Below, piece by piece: positions 45,430 through 53,474 of a DNA stretch of 64,000 nucleotides (its first letter is position 1; every line of letters starts with the position of its first letter). Source of the stretch: Stenotrophomonas maltophilia (GTDB lineage: Bacteria; Pseudomonadota; Gammaproteobacteria; Xanthomonadales; Xanthomonadaceae). The stretch covers positions 4,358,001 to 4,422,000 of the forward strand of contig NZ_LT906480.1 of the NCBI RefSeq assembly GCF_900186865.1, given 5' to 3'. The position numbers and the translations under genes were made by a program. Under the pieces are notes generated by a model. The model was not told the origin of the DNA. It worked only from the letters and a program-made list of their open reading frames with translations, and did not search any database.

Positions 45430-47922
45430 ATGCCCAAGCACCTGCTCATCGTCGAATCGCCGGCCAAGGCCAAGACGATCAACAAATACCTCGGCAAGGA
45501 CTACACCGTCCTGGCCTCGTATGGGCATGTGCGTGACCTGATTCCGAAGGAAGGCGCGGTCGACCCGGACAACGGGTTCGCCATGCACTATGACGTGATC
45601 GACAAGAACGAGAAGCACGTCGACGCGATCGCCAAGGCCGCCAAGGGCGCCGACGACATCCTGCTGGCGACCGACCCGGATCGCGAGGGTGAAGCGATCA
45701 GCTGGCATATCGCCGAGATCCTGAAGGAACGCGGGCTGGTCAAGGACAAGCCGATGCAGCGCGTGGTGTTCACCGAGATCACCCCGCGCGCCATCAAGGA
45801 AGCCATCAGCCAGCCGCGCGCGATCGCCAGCGACCTGGTCGATGCCCAGCAGGCGCGCCGCGCGCTGGATTACCTGGTCGGTTTCAACCTGTCGCCGGTG
45901 CTGTGGCGCAAGGTCCAGCGCGGCCTGTCCGCCGGCCGCGTGCAGAGCCCGGCGCTGCGCATGATCGTCGAGCGCGAGGAAGAGATCGAAGCCTTCATCG
46001 CCCGCGAGTACTGGTCGATCGCCGCCGAGTGCGCGCACCCGTCGCAGCACTTCAACGCCAAGCTGATCAAGCTGGACGGGCAGAAGTTCGAGCAGTTCAC
46101 CATCACCGATGGCGACACCGCTGAAGCGGCGCGGATGCGCATCCAGCAGGCCGCGCAGGGCTCGCTGCACGTCACCGACGTGGCCAGCAAGGAGCGCAAG
46201 CGCCGCCCGGCGCCGCCGTTCACCACCTCCACCCTGCAGCAGGAAGCCTCGCGCAAGCTCGGCTTCACCACCCGCAAGACCATGCAGGTGGCGCAGAAGC
46301 TGTATGAAGGCGTGGCGATTGGTGACGAAGGCACCGTCGGCCTGATCTCGTACATGCGTACCGACTCGGTGAACCTGTCGCAGGATGCGCTGGCCGAGAT
46401 CCGCGACGTGATCGCCCGTGATTACGGCATCGCCTCGCTGCCCGACCAACCCAACACCTACCAGACCAAGTCGAAGAACGCCCAGGAGGCGCACGAAGCG
46501 GTGCGCCCGACCTCGGCCCTGCGCACCCCGGCCCAGGTCGCCCGCTTCCTCACCGACGACGAGCGCCGCCTGTACGAACTGATCTGGAAGCGTGCAGTGG
46601 CCTGCCAGATGATTCCGGCCACGCTCAACACGGTCAGCGTCGACCTGTCGGCCGGCAGCGAACACGTGTTCCGTGCCAGCGGCACCACCGTGGTCGTGCC
46701 CGGCTTCCTGGCCGTGTACGAGGAAGGCAAGGACAACAAGAGTGCCGAGGACGAGGACGAAGGCCGCAAGCTGCCGGCGATGAAGCCCGGCGACCGCGTG
46801 CCGCTGGAACGCATCCAGGCCGAACAGCATTTCACCCAGCCGCCGCCGCGCTACACCGAAGCGGCGCTGGTGAAGGCGCTGGAAGAGTACGGCATCGGCC
46901 GTCCCTCGACCTACGCCTCGATCATCCAGACCCTGTTGTTCCGCAAGTACGTGGAAATGGAAGGGCGCAGCTTCCGCCCGTCCGATGTGGGCCGCGCGGT
47001 GTCCAAGTTCCTGTCCAGCCACTTCACCCAGTACGTGGATTACGACTTCACCGCCAAGCTTGAAGACGAGCTCGATGCAGTCTCGCGTGGCGAAGAAGAC
47101 TGGATCCCGTTGATGTCGCGCTTCTGGGAACCGTTCAAGGAACTGGTCGAAGACAAGAAGGAATCGGTCGACCGCGCGGAGGCCAGTGGCGCGCGCGAGC
47201 TCGGCACCGACCCCAAGACCGGCAAGCCGGTCAGCGTGCGGTTGGGCCGTTTCGGGCCCTATGCCGCCATCGGCAGCACCGCCGAAGATGCCGAGGAGAA
47301 GCCGAAGTTCGCTTCGCTGCGCCCTGGCCAGTCGATGCACACCATTTCCCTGGAAGACGCGCTGGAGCTGTTCCTGATGCCGCGTGCACTGGGCGAGGAC
47401 AACGGGGAGCCGGTCAGCGTCGGCATCGGCCGCTTCGGCCCGTTCGCCAAGCGCGGCAGCACCTATGCCTCGCTGAAGAAGGAGGACGACCCGTACACCA
47501 TCGACCTGGCCCGCGCCGTGTTCCTGATCGAAGAGAAGGAAGAGATCGCGCGCAACCGGATCATCAAGGAGTTCGAGGGCAGCGACATCCAGGTGTTGAA
47601 CGGCCGCTTCGGCCCGTACATCAGCGACGGCAGGATGAACGGCAAGATCCCCAAGGATCGCGAACCGGCGTCGCTGACCCTGGCTGAAGTGCAGCAGTTG
47701 ATGGAAGAAACCGGCAAGCCGGTGCGCAAGGGCTTCGGTGCCAAGAAGGCCGCTGCAAAGAAAGCCCCGGCCAAGAAGGCGGCAGTGAAGAAGGAAGCGG
47801 CGCCGAAGAAGGCCGCTGCAAAGAAAGCGCCTGCCAAGAAGGCCGCGGCCAAGAAAGCAGTAAAGAAGGCCGCCGCGAAGAAGGCCCCGGCGAAGAAGGC
47901 CGTCAAGAAGGCCGCGAAGTAA
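45430..47922 (+). CDS. topA: DNA topoisomerase I
   Basis: An 830-residue type IA topoisomerase that relaxes negative supercoils. The Toprim domain opens HLLIVESPAKAKTINKYLG with DPDREGEAISWH, and the nucleophile is Tyr308 (ISYMRTDS). The C-terminus carries no Cys-rich zinc ribbons; instead three RFGP(Y/F) repeats are seen near residues 605, 668 and 727 (the Toprim C-terminal repeat type), followed by a tail from about residue 769 of AAKKAPAKKAA-type repeats. The tail should bind DNA non-specifically. The ATG at 45430 (MPKHLLIVESP) is the natural start. Confidence 0.97.
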   Translation: MPKHLLIVESPAKAKTINKYLGKDYTVLASYGHVRDLIPKEGAVDPDNGFAMHYDVIDKNEKHVDAIAKAAKGADDILLATDPDREGEAISWHIAEILKERGLVKDKPMQRVVFTEITPRAIKEAISQPRAIASDLVDAQQARRALDYLVGFNLSPVLWRKVQRGLSAGRVQSPALRMIVEREEEIEAFIAREYWSIAAECAHPSQHFNAKLIKLDGQKFEQFTITDGDTAEAARMRIQQAAQGSLHVTDVASKERKRRPAPPFTTSTLQQEASRKLGFTTRKTMQVAQKLYEGVAIGDEGTVGLISYMRTDSVNLSQDALAEIRDVIARDYGIASLPDQPNTYQTKSKNAQEAHEAVRPTSALRTPAQVARFLTDDERRLYELIWKRAVACQMIPATLNTVSVDLSAGSEHVFRASGTTVVVPGFLAVYEEGKDNKSAEDEDEGRKLPAMKPGDRVPLERIQAEQHFTQPPPRYTEAALVKALEEYGIGRPSTYASIIQTLLFRKYVEMEGRSFRPSDVGRAVSKFLSSHFTQYVDYDFTAKLEDELDAVSRGEEDWIPLMSRFWEPFKELVEDKKESVDRAEASGARELGTDPKTGKPVSVRLGRFGPYAAIGSTAEDAEEKPKFASLRPGQSMHTISLEDALELFLMPRALGEDNGEPVSVGIGRFGPFAKRGSTYASLKKEDDPYTIDLARAVFLIEEKEEIARNRIIKEFEGSDIQVLNGRFGPYISDGRMNGKIPKDREPASLTLAEVQQLMEETGKPVRKGFGAKKAAAKKAPAKKAAVKKEAAPKKAAAKKAPAKKAAAKKAVKKAAAKKAPAKKAVKKAAK

Positions 47923-47946
47923 CTCCACGCCATACGTGGATGAGGG

Positions 47947-48009
47947 GTAGTGCCGGCCGCTGGCCGGCAACCCCAGAAGCATCACATGCCGGCCAGCGGC
48001 CGGCACTAC
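47947..48009. repeat. Inverted pair of SMAG elements
   Basis: GTAG-T-GCCGGCCGCTGGCCGGC at one end (from 47947) and its inverted copy GCCGGCCAGCGGCCGGC-A-CTAC at the other (to 48009), about 20 bases apart. The sequence is the classic S. maltophilia SMAG form. Just upstream (47924-47940) stands another small hairpin, TCCACG-CCATA-CGTGGA. All lie between topA and tsaC. Confidence 0.9.
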
Positions 48010-48081
48010 CGGGTGCCAGGGTCCACCCCTTCTGCACGCAGCAGGGGGATAATGAAGGCCCACGCCGGGCCGGTCGCCGCC

Positions 48082-48642
48082 ATGAAAGAACTCACCCTGG
48101 ACTCTGCTGTCGCCACGCTCCGCGCGGGCGGCGTGATCGCCTACCCGACCGAAGCGGTCTGGGGCCTGGGCTGTGACCCTTCGCACGAGGCGGCGGTGCA
48201 CATGGTGCTGCGACTGAAACAACGCCCGATCGAAAAAGGCATGATTCTGGTCGCGGCCGATCTGGCGCAGCTGGAAGGCTGGGTGCGCCTGCAGGCCCTG
48301 CCGGACGCACGCCAGCGCGCGGTGCTGGCCAGCTGGCCCGGCGCCAACACCTGGATCCTGCCGGCCGGACCCCGTGCCCAGCCGTGGGTCACCGGGGAGC
48401 ACAGCGGCATCGCCGTGCGCATCAGCGCCCACCCGCTGGTGGCCGAACTCTGCCGTGCCTGGGGAGGCCCGCTGGTCTCCACCAGCGCCAACCTGGCCGG
48501 CGAACCACCGGCGCGCCGCCGCGAAGAACTGGATCCACGCCTGCTGCGCCTGCTTGATGGCATCCTGGATGGCGAAACCGGCGGCCTGGCCCAGCCCACC
48601 CCGATCCGCGACGCGCTCAGCGGCAACGTGCTGCGCTCCTGA
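48082..48642 (+). CDS. tsaC: Threonylcarbamoyl-AMP synthase
   Basis: A 186-residue YrdC/Sua5-type enzyme that makes threonylcarbamoyl-AMP for the t6A37 modification of ANN-reading tRNAs. VIAYPTEAVWGLGCDP and LKQRPIEKGMILV form the nucleotide site, and VSTSANLAGEPPA is the conserved SxSAN loop. I chose the ATG at 48082. An ATG at 48052 has a better ribosome site (AGGGGG) and would add ten residues. It needs TsaB, TsaD and TsaE, which are elsewhere. Confidence 0.94.
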   Translation: MKELTLDSAVATLRAGGVIAYPTEAVWGLGCDPSHEAAVHMVLRLKQRPIEKGMILVAADLAQLEGWVRLQALPDARQRAVLASWPGANTWILPAGPRAQPWVTGEHSGIAVRISAHPLVAELCRAWGGPLVSTSANLAGEPPARRREELDPRLLRLLDGILDGETGGLAQPTPIRDALSGNVLRS

Positions 48643-48685
48643 GCGGTCGATTGCGCTGCCCCGGACAATCGCGCACCCTGCCGTC

Positions 48686-49375
48686 ATGAACCTGCTGCGC
48701 ACCGCTTTGGGCCTGTGCCTGCTGCTGCCATCGACGGCACCGGCGGCCGAGGATGTGCGGGTCTACCGCTGCGTCGCCAGCAACGGCGCCGTGGCCCTGC
48801 AGGACAGGCCCTGCAACAGCGGCCGCCAGGAAGTCCGCGACCTGCAGCGCCCGCGCGATCCAGCGCCGCGGGTGGTGCGCAGCGATGCGCCGCCCGCACC
48901 GCCGGACGAATCTCCGGTGATGCGTGACCGCGAGGTCCGCCACGTCTACATCCAGCCGCCGCAGCCGCTGTACGAATGCGTGCGCGACGATGGCCAGCGC
49001 TATACCAGCGACAGCAACGAGGGCAATCCGCGTTGGGTGCCGTTGTGGACCAGCGTCTGGCTGCCACACGGGCATCGGGGCCCATCGTACCCGGGTCCGC
49101 GCCCGGCCATCGGCACACCGATCGGTCCGCCCGTCGGCGAGGGTCCCGGTTACCGGCCGCCCGCCGTCGGCGTAGGCGTGCAGGTCCCGGCCGGCAGCGT
49201 GCTGGTGCGCGACAGCTGCCACGCGCTGCCGCCACAGGAGGTCTGTGCGCGCCTGCGCGACCGCCGCTGGGAACTGGACCGTCGCTACAACAGCGCTTTG
49301 CAGAGCGAGCGCACCGCCATCAGCAACGAACAGCGTGGCATCGACGCGCGCCTGTCACGCGACTGCCAGCTTTGA
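48686..49375 (+). CDS. Secreted DUF4124-like Cys protein 1
   Basis: A 229-residue exported protein. Signal peptide LLRTALGLCLLLPSTAPA, then a DUF4124-like segment (VRVYRCVASNGAVALQDRPC), a Pro/Arg linker, a second (LYECVRDDGQRYTSDSNEGN), a Gly/Pro-rich stretch and a C-terminal helix with Cys (SCHALPPQEVCARLRDRRWELDRR … LSRDCQL). The next gene has the same layout. DUF4124 proteins are secreted or envelope proteins of unknown role, often seen with type IV pilus or LPS genes. Confidence 0.78.
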   Translation: MNLLRTALGLCLLLPSTAPAAEDVRVYRCVASNGAVALQDRPCNSGRQEVRDLQRPRDPAPRVVRSDAPPAPPDESPVMRDREVRHVYIQPPQPLYECVRDDGQRYTSDSNEGNPRWVPLWTSVWLPHGHRGPSYPGPRPAIGTPIGPPVGEGPGYRPPAVGVGVQVPAGSVLVRDSCHALPPQEVCARLRDRRWELDRRYNSALQSERTAISNEQRGIDARLSRDCQL

Positions 49376-49397
49376 GCGCAGCCTGTACGCTGTGAGC

Positions 49398-50144
49398 ATG
49401 AACAGACTGATCTGGTTGCTTCTGGCGCTGCTGCCCGGAAGCGCGTTGGCCGAAGAGGGCGTGATCTACCGCTGTACCTCCAGCAGTAGTGACGTCCCTA
49501 CCCTGCAGCGCACGCCGTGCCCCACCGGCAGCAAGCAGCAGGTGCTGCGCGTGCCCGGCCCGGCCAACCCGCAGCCGGCTGCCGCTGCACCTGTGGCTGC
49601 GGAACCTGCACCCGCCCCCGTCGAAACACCCGCGCCGGTGCCGGCCGGACCGGCCGTTGCCCCTGCGGCCCCAGCGAAACCACGACGCGCGGACGAAGGA
49701 CGCACCATCATGGAAGCGGGAATGGTTGAACGCGAAGGTGCCAACCAGATTCTCGACAGTGCGACCCTGCGCCGTGATGCCGATGCCCGTGCCGAAGCAG
49801 GCAACGGTCCACCGAAGCCGCCGCTTCCCCCGATCTTCCAGTGCACCGATGGACAGGGCGGTGGTTATCTGCACGAGTACGAGGCATCACCTGGTCGCTG
49901 CGAACCGATGACGGTGCAGGGCCTGGGTGGGGTCACGCCGATGAACGCGGCCGGCTGCGAAGTCGTACGCGACCGCTGCGAGGAACTTCCCGAAGCACAG
50001 CGATGCGGCAGCTGGCAGCAGCGCTTCCGCGATGCCCGCGGCCGTGAACGCTTCGCCGCACCGGAAAACCGCGATACCGCGCGCGGTGAACGCGAGCGGC
50101 TGCAGGCGGTGTTGGAGGCCAGCAACTGCCCGGTACCGGGGTGA
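49398..50144 (+). CDS. Secreted DUF4124-like Cys protein 2
   Basis: A 248-residue exported protein that repeats the layout of the preceding gene: signal peptide LIWLLLALLPGSALA, a DUF4124-like segment (VIYRCTSSSSDVPTLQRTPC), a long Ala/Pro linker, a second Cys segment (IFQCTDGQGGGYLHEYEASPGRCEP) and a C-terminal helix with several Cys (CEVVRDRCEELPEAQRCGSW). The ATG at 49398 lies 23 bases after the previous stop. The pair is probably a tandem duplication followed by divergence, both for the periplasm. Role unknown. Confidence 0.78.
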   Translation: MNRLIWLLLALLPGSALAEEGVIYRCTSSSSDVPTLQRTPCPTGSKQQVLRVPGPANPQPAAAAPVAAEPAPAPVETPAPVPAGPAVAPAAPAKPRRADEGRTIMEAGMVEREGANQILDSATLRRDADARAEAGNGPPKPPLPPIFQCTDGQGGGYLHEYEASPGRCEPMTVQGLGGVTPMNAAGCEVVRDRCEELPEAQRCGSWQQRFRDARGRERFAAPENRDTARGERERLQAVLEASNCPVPG

Positions 50145-50154
50145 CCGCCACCCG

Positions 50155-50226
50155 GTAGTGCCGGCCGCTGGCCGGCAACCACAGGATCTTCAGATGATTG
50201 CAGTTGCCGGCAGCGGCCGGCACTAC
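50155..50226. repeat. Inverted pair of SMAG elements
   Basis: GTAG-T-GCCGGCCGCTGGCCGGC (from 50155) and, after about 25 bases, the inverted copy GCCGGCAGCGGCCGGC-A-CTAC (to 50226). It lies between the second DUF4124-like gene and the converging SDR gene, downstream of both. Confidence 0.9.
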
Positions 50227-50237
50227 CCGCTGAAAGA

Positions 50238-51014
50238 TCAGAACCCGTAGCGCAGGAAGCCGCCATCCACCGCGATGCACTCACCGGTGACATAGCTGGC
50301 TGCCGGCAGGCAGAGGAAGCCCACCGCGGCGGCCACTTCCTCCGGCTCGCCGATACGACGCATCGGCGTGCGGTTGATCACTTCCTCGTAGTAATCCGGG
50401 TCCGACAACGGACCGGAGGTCCGCCGCGTGCGGATGTACCACGGCGCCACTGCATTGACCCGGATGCCATCCTCGGCCCACTCGACGGCCAGGTTGCGGG
50501 TCATCTGGTGCATCGCGGCCTTGCTCATGCCGTAGACCACGCCGCTGCGCACATGGGTCAGGCCGGACACGCTGCCGACGTTGACGATCGACGACGATGC
50601 GTGGCGAGCCAGCAGCGGATGCGCGTAGCGCGACAGCTCGAACGCCGAGAACAGGTTGGTCTCGAAGATCTTCCGCCATTCGTCCTCTGAATACTCCGTG
50701 GCCGCCTTGGTGACGTTGCCGCCAGCATTGTTGACCAGGATGTGCAGGCCATCACTGTGGTCTTCCACCCAGTCCAGGATCTGCCGGCGGTCCTCGTCGT
50801 CGGAGACATCGGCGGCCAGCGCGTGCACCTGCATCTGCGGATACACATCCAGCAGCTCGTCGCGCGCGGTCTCCAGCATGTCGATATCGCGCCCGACGAT
50901 CATCAGGTCCGCGCCGAAGCCGGCCAGTTCGTGCGCGATGGCCAGGCCGATACCGGCGCTGGCACCGGTGATCAGGGCGGTCTGCCCGTCCAGGCGCCAC
51001 CGTTGCTGGGTCAT
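50238..51014 (-). CDS. SDR-family oxidoreductase (tropinone reductase-like)
   Basis: A 258-residue classical short-chain dehydrogenase, cytoplasmic. The cofactor loop is TGASAGIG (residues 16-23), the NNAG motif is NNAGGN (95-100), and the catalytic triad is Ser148, Tyr161 and Lys165 (YGMSK). The Arg at position 42 (VGRD) near the end of β2 suggests NADP(H). It resembles the tropinone-reductase-like group, a label of relatedness, not substrate. It has no operon partner. Confidence 0.9.
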   Translation of the reverse strand: MTQQRWRLDGQTALITGASAGIGLAIAHELAGFGADLMIVGRDIDMLETARDELLDVYPQMQVHALAADVSDDEDRRQILDWVEDHSDGLHILVNNAGGNVTKAATEYSEDEWRKIFETNLFSAFELSRYAHPLLARHASSSIVNVGSVSGLTHVRSGVVYGMSKAAMHQMTRNLAVEWAEDGIRVNAVAPWYIRTRRTSGPLSDPDYYEEVINRTPMRRIGEPEEVAAAVGFLCLPAASYVTGECIAVDGGFLRYGF

Positions 51015-51125
51015 GTTTCCTCCGGGGCCGCGCCCGCTGCATTTCGATGCGGCAAGGATACGCGCTCACGGCGGCCCTCTGCCGAGGATGCGACACTGCA
51101 CGTACGCCCACTGCGGAGAGCCGCC

Positions 51126-51338
51126 ATGCGCATCCTGACCCTGTTCTCGTCCCTGCTGGCCGGCGTGCTGCTGGTGGCCTGCCAGCGGCCGCCGACGCCG
51201 AACCCGGAGAAGCCACCGGTGCCCAAAGCGATGTCGCGTGCGATGCAGGAACCGCTGGACCGTGCGAAGGACGCAGGGAAGGCCGTGGAAGAGGCCGCCG
51301 CACGCGAACGCAAGGCCGAGGCCGACGCGACGCAGTGA
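51126..51338 (+). CDS. Small lipoprotein
   Basis: A 70-residue protein with a lipoprotein leader (MRILTLFSSLLAGVLLVAC, lipobox LVAC ending at Cys19) and a short, highly charged, helical body (DRAKDAGKAVEEAAARERKAEADATQ) after a Pro-rich linker (RPPTPNPEKPPVPK). The ATG at 51126 has GGAGAG upstream. The body resembles an Lpp-type amphipathic helix, so a small envelope tether is possible. It precedes a terminator shared with sppA. Confidence 0.78.
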   Translation: MRILTLFSSLLAGVLLVACQRPPTPNPEKPPVPKAMSRAMQEPLDRAKDAGKAVEEAAARERKAEADATQ

Positions 51339-51343
51339 CCTGT

Positions 51344-51382
51344 GGGGTCAGAGCCCTTTGCGGGGCAAAGGGATCCGACCCC
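51344..51382. repeat. GGGGTCAGAGCC-type palindromic repeat
   Basis: GGGGTCAGAGCCCTTTGC and GCAAAGGGATCCGACCCC form a long imperfect hairpin. The same unit occurs twice at 59248-59331 and in part at 62324 and 31271. It is a second interspersed family, distinct from the GTAG elements. Confidence 0.75.
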
Positions 51383-51389
51383 ACCAACG

Positions 51390-51417
51390 AAAACGCCCGG
51401 CCAGGGCCGGGCGTTTT
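51390..51417. terminator. Bidirectional terminator
   Basis: AAAACGCCCGG (51390-51400) pairs with CCGGGCGTTTT (51407-51417) with a six-base loop. Both strands end in a T-run of four. It serves the small lipoprotein on the plus strand and sppA, which ends at 51437, on the minus strand. Confidence 0.88.
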
Positions 51418-51436
51418 CATTCGTCACCGCTGCCGA

Positions 51437-53359
51437 TCAGAACCCGCAGAAGCAGTAGGCCAGCGCCTTCACCGGCGTGCCGTTGCCCTTCTCGCGCGCC
51501 GCGTTCTCGACAAAGCGCAGCTGCGTATCCACTTCCGGCATCGTGCGCGCCAGCACCATCCGCGCCATGCCCGAGTCGGACAGCATCCAGGCGCCGGCAC
51601 GGCTGCCGGCGAAACCGCTGACAAACTGCGCGAACGGCGTTGCCGCCTTCTCGATGTAGCGCACGCGATAGGCATCGGCCTTGCCCAGCTTGGCGCGGCT
51701 GGCGGCATCGGCCACGGCATCCTTCAGGCCACCGAAGGCATCGACCAGGCCACGTTCCTTGGCCTGCGCACCGCTCCACACGCGGCCACGTGCCACTTCG
51801 TCGACGGCCTCGACCGGCTTCTTGCGGGCGTCGGCGACGCGACCGGTGAAGTCGGCGTAACCCTTGTTGATCACCGACTGGATGACCTGGCCCACGGCCG
51901 GATCCATCGGGCGGGTGACATCGAACGCACCCGCGAAACGGGTGGTGCCGACACCATCGGTGTGCACGCCGATCTTGTCCAGCGCGCGGCTGAAGTTCGG
52001 CACCATGCCGAAGATGCCGATCGAACCAGTGATGGTCGACGGATCGGCATAGATGCGATCGGCATTCATGCTGATCCAGTAGCCACCGGAGGCGGCCAGG
52101 TCGCCCATCGACACCACCACCGGCTTGCCGGCGGCCTGCAGGGCCACCACTTCGCGGCGGATCTGCTCGGAGGCGAACACTTCACCGCCCGGCGAATCCA
52201 CGCGCAGCACCACCGCCTTCACGTTCTCGTCGTCACGCGCGGCACGCAGCAGCGCCGAGGTCGATTCGCCACCGATGCGGCCGGCCGGGAGATCGCCGCC
52301 GCTGATTTCGCCGGCGGCCACAACCACCGCTACCTGCGGACGGTTGTCCACCGGGTTGCGGCGCGCATCGAGCTGGCCCAGGTAGGTGCCGAAGTCGACG
52401 TTGCGGAAACCACCGTCGGCATCGTCGTCGGCCACGCCGCGCTCGATCATCAGATCCTCGAACTCCTCGCGGGTCTTCAGCGCGGTCACCAGCTTCTGCT
52501 GCAGGGCGAACTTGGCCAGGTCGCCACCGGCGGCAGCGATGCCTTCCGGCAGCGTGTCGATGCCGGCGGCCAGCTGTGCCGGGTCCAGGCGACGCGCCTT
52601 GGCGATGTCCGCCAGATAGCGCTGCCACACGTCGTTCATCCAGAACAGGTCGGCTTCCTTGGAGGCCGGCGAGGCCGCATCGAGCACGTACGGCTCGGCC
52701 GCGGACTTGTACTCGCCCACCTTGAACAGGTGCACGTCCACGCCCAGCTTGTCCTGCAGGCCGGTGCGGAAGTACTGGCGGTAGCGGCCCAGGCCCTCGA
52801 GCACCACCGACCCCATCGGATCCAGGTAGACCTCGTCGGCCTGTGCGGCCAGCAGGTACTGCGACTGGCCCATGCTCTCGCTGTAGGCCACCAGCTGCTT
52901 GCCGGAGGCACGCAGGTCCTGCAGCGCGGTGGCCACTTCACGCAGCGAAGCGAAGCCGGACGGCTGCAGCTTGTCCAGCTCCAGCACCACGCGCTCGATC
53001 TTCTTGTCTTCCTTGGCCGACTCGATCACCCGCAGCAGGTCGCGCAGCTGGATCTCTTCGGCGCCGTTGTCGCCCACCGCCTTGGCCAGTGCACGGCTGA
53101 CCGGGTCGGCGCTGAACTGCTCGACCAGGCGACCTTCCGGGGCGATCACCAGGGTGGTGCGATCCTGCAGTGACTTGCTGGCACCGGCACCCATGCCCGC
53201 CGCGATGACGAACATCACCAGCAGCAGGAACAGCAAGCCGAAGAACAGCAGGTTGAGGATCAACCGGCGGGTGAAGTTCATGACGTCCCACAGCCCGATG
53301 AAGAAACTGGCGACGGGGTTGCGACGCGCCGGGGGCAGCGGGGGCACGGGTTGATTCAT
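51437..53359 (-). CDS. sppA: Signal peptide peptidase SppA (67K type)
   Basis: A 640-residue tandem-repeat serine protease that digests cleaved signal peptides in the inner membrane. One membrane helix lies at residues 33-54 (LILNLLFFGLLFLLLVMFVIAA). The N-terminal repeat supplies the catalytic Lys (GEYKSAAEPY) and the C-terminal repeat the Ser (GDLAASGGYW), the dyad of the long (E. coli) type. The length is near the 618 residues of E. coli SppA. The ATG at 53359 is chosen because GGAGCG precedes it. Confidence 0.94.
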   Translation of the reverse strand: MNQPVPPLPPARRNPVASFFIGLWDVMNFTRRLILNLLFFGLLFLLLVMFVIAAGMGAGASKSLQDRTTLVIAPEGRLVEQFSADPVSRALAKAVGDNGAEEIQLRDLLRVIESAKEDKKIERVVLELDKLQPSGFASLREVATALQDLRASGKQLVAYSESMGQSQYLLAAQADEVYLDPMGSVVLEGLGRYRQYFRTGLQDKLGVDVHLFKVGEYKSAAEPYVLDAASPASKEADLFWMNDVWQRYLADIAKARRLDPAQLAAGIDTLPEGIAAAGGDLAKFALQQKLVTALKTREEFEDLMIERGVADDDADGGFRNVDFGTYLGQLDARRNPVDNRPQVAVVVAAGEISGGDLPAGRIGGESTSALLRAARDDENVKAVVLRVDSPGGEVFASEQIRREVVALQAAGKPVVVSMGDLAASGGYWISMNADRIYADPSTITGSIGIFGMVPNFSRALDKIGVHTDGVGTTRFAGAFDVTRPMDPAVGQVIQSVINKGYADFTGRVADARKKPVEAVDEVARGRVWSGAQAKERGLVDAFGGLKDAVADAASRAKLGKADAYRVRYIEKAATPFAQFVSGFAGSRAGAWMLSDSGMARMVLARTMPEVDTQLRFVENAAREKGNGTPVKALAYCFCGF

Positions 53360-53474
53360 GGAACGCTCCGGATGGCTTCTTGCCGTGGTACCAGCATAGC
53401 CGGTGCCGCGTGATGCAGCATCGGACACAAGTCAGGGGATCGCCCGCCATGGGTCGGCATGGCGGGCGCAAAGG

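Noticed and set aside
47737..47922. Lysine-rich tail of topA as a separate histone-like gene
   Set aside because: It is continuous in frame with topA and has no start codon or ribosome site of its own.
45337..48702. Long minus-strand frame opposite topA
   Set aside because: Composition (very Leu/Gly/Arg/Phe-rich, no domain order) fits a mirror frame. topA is certain.
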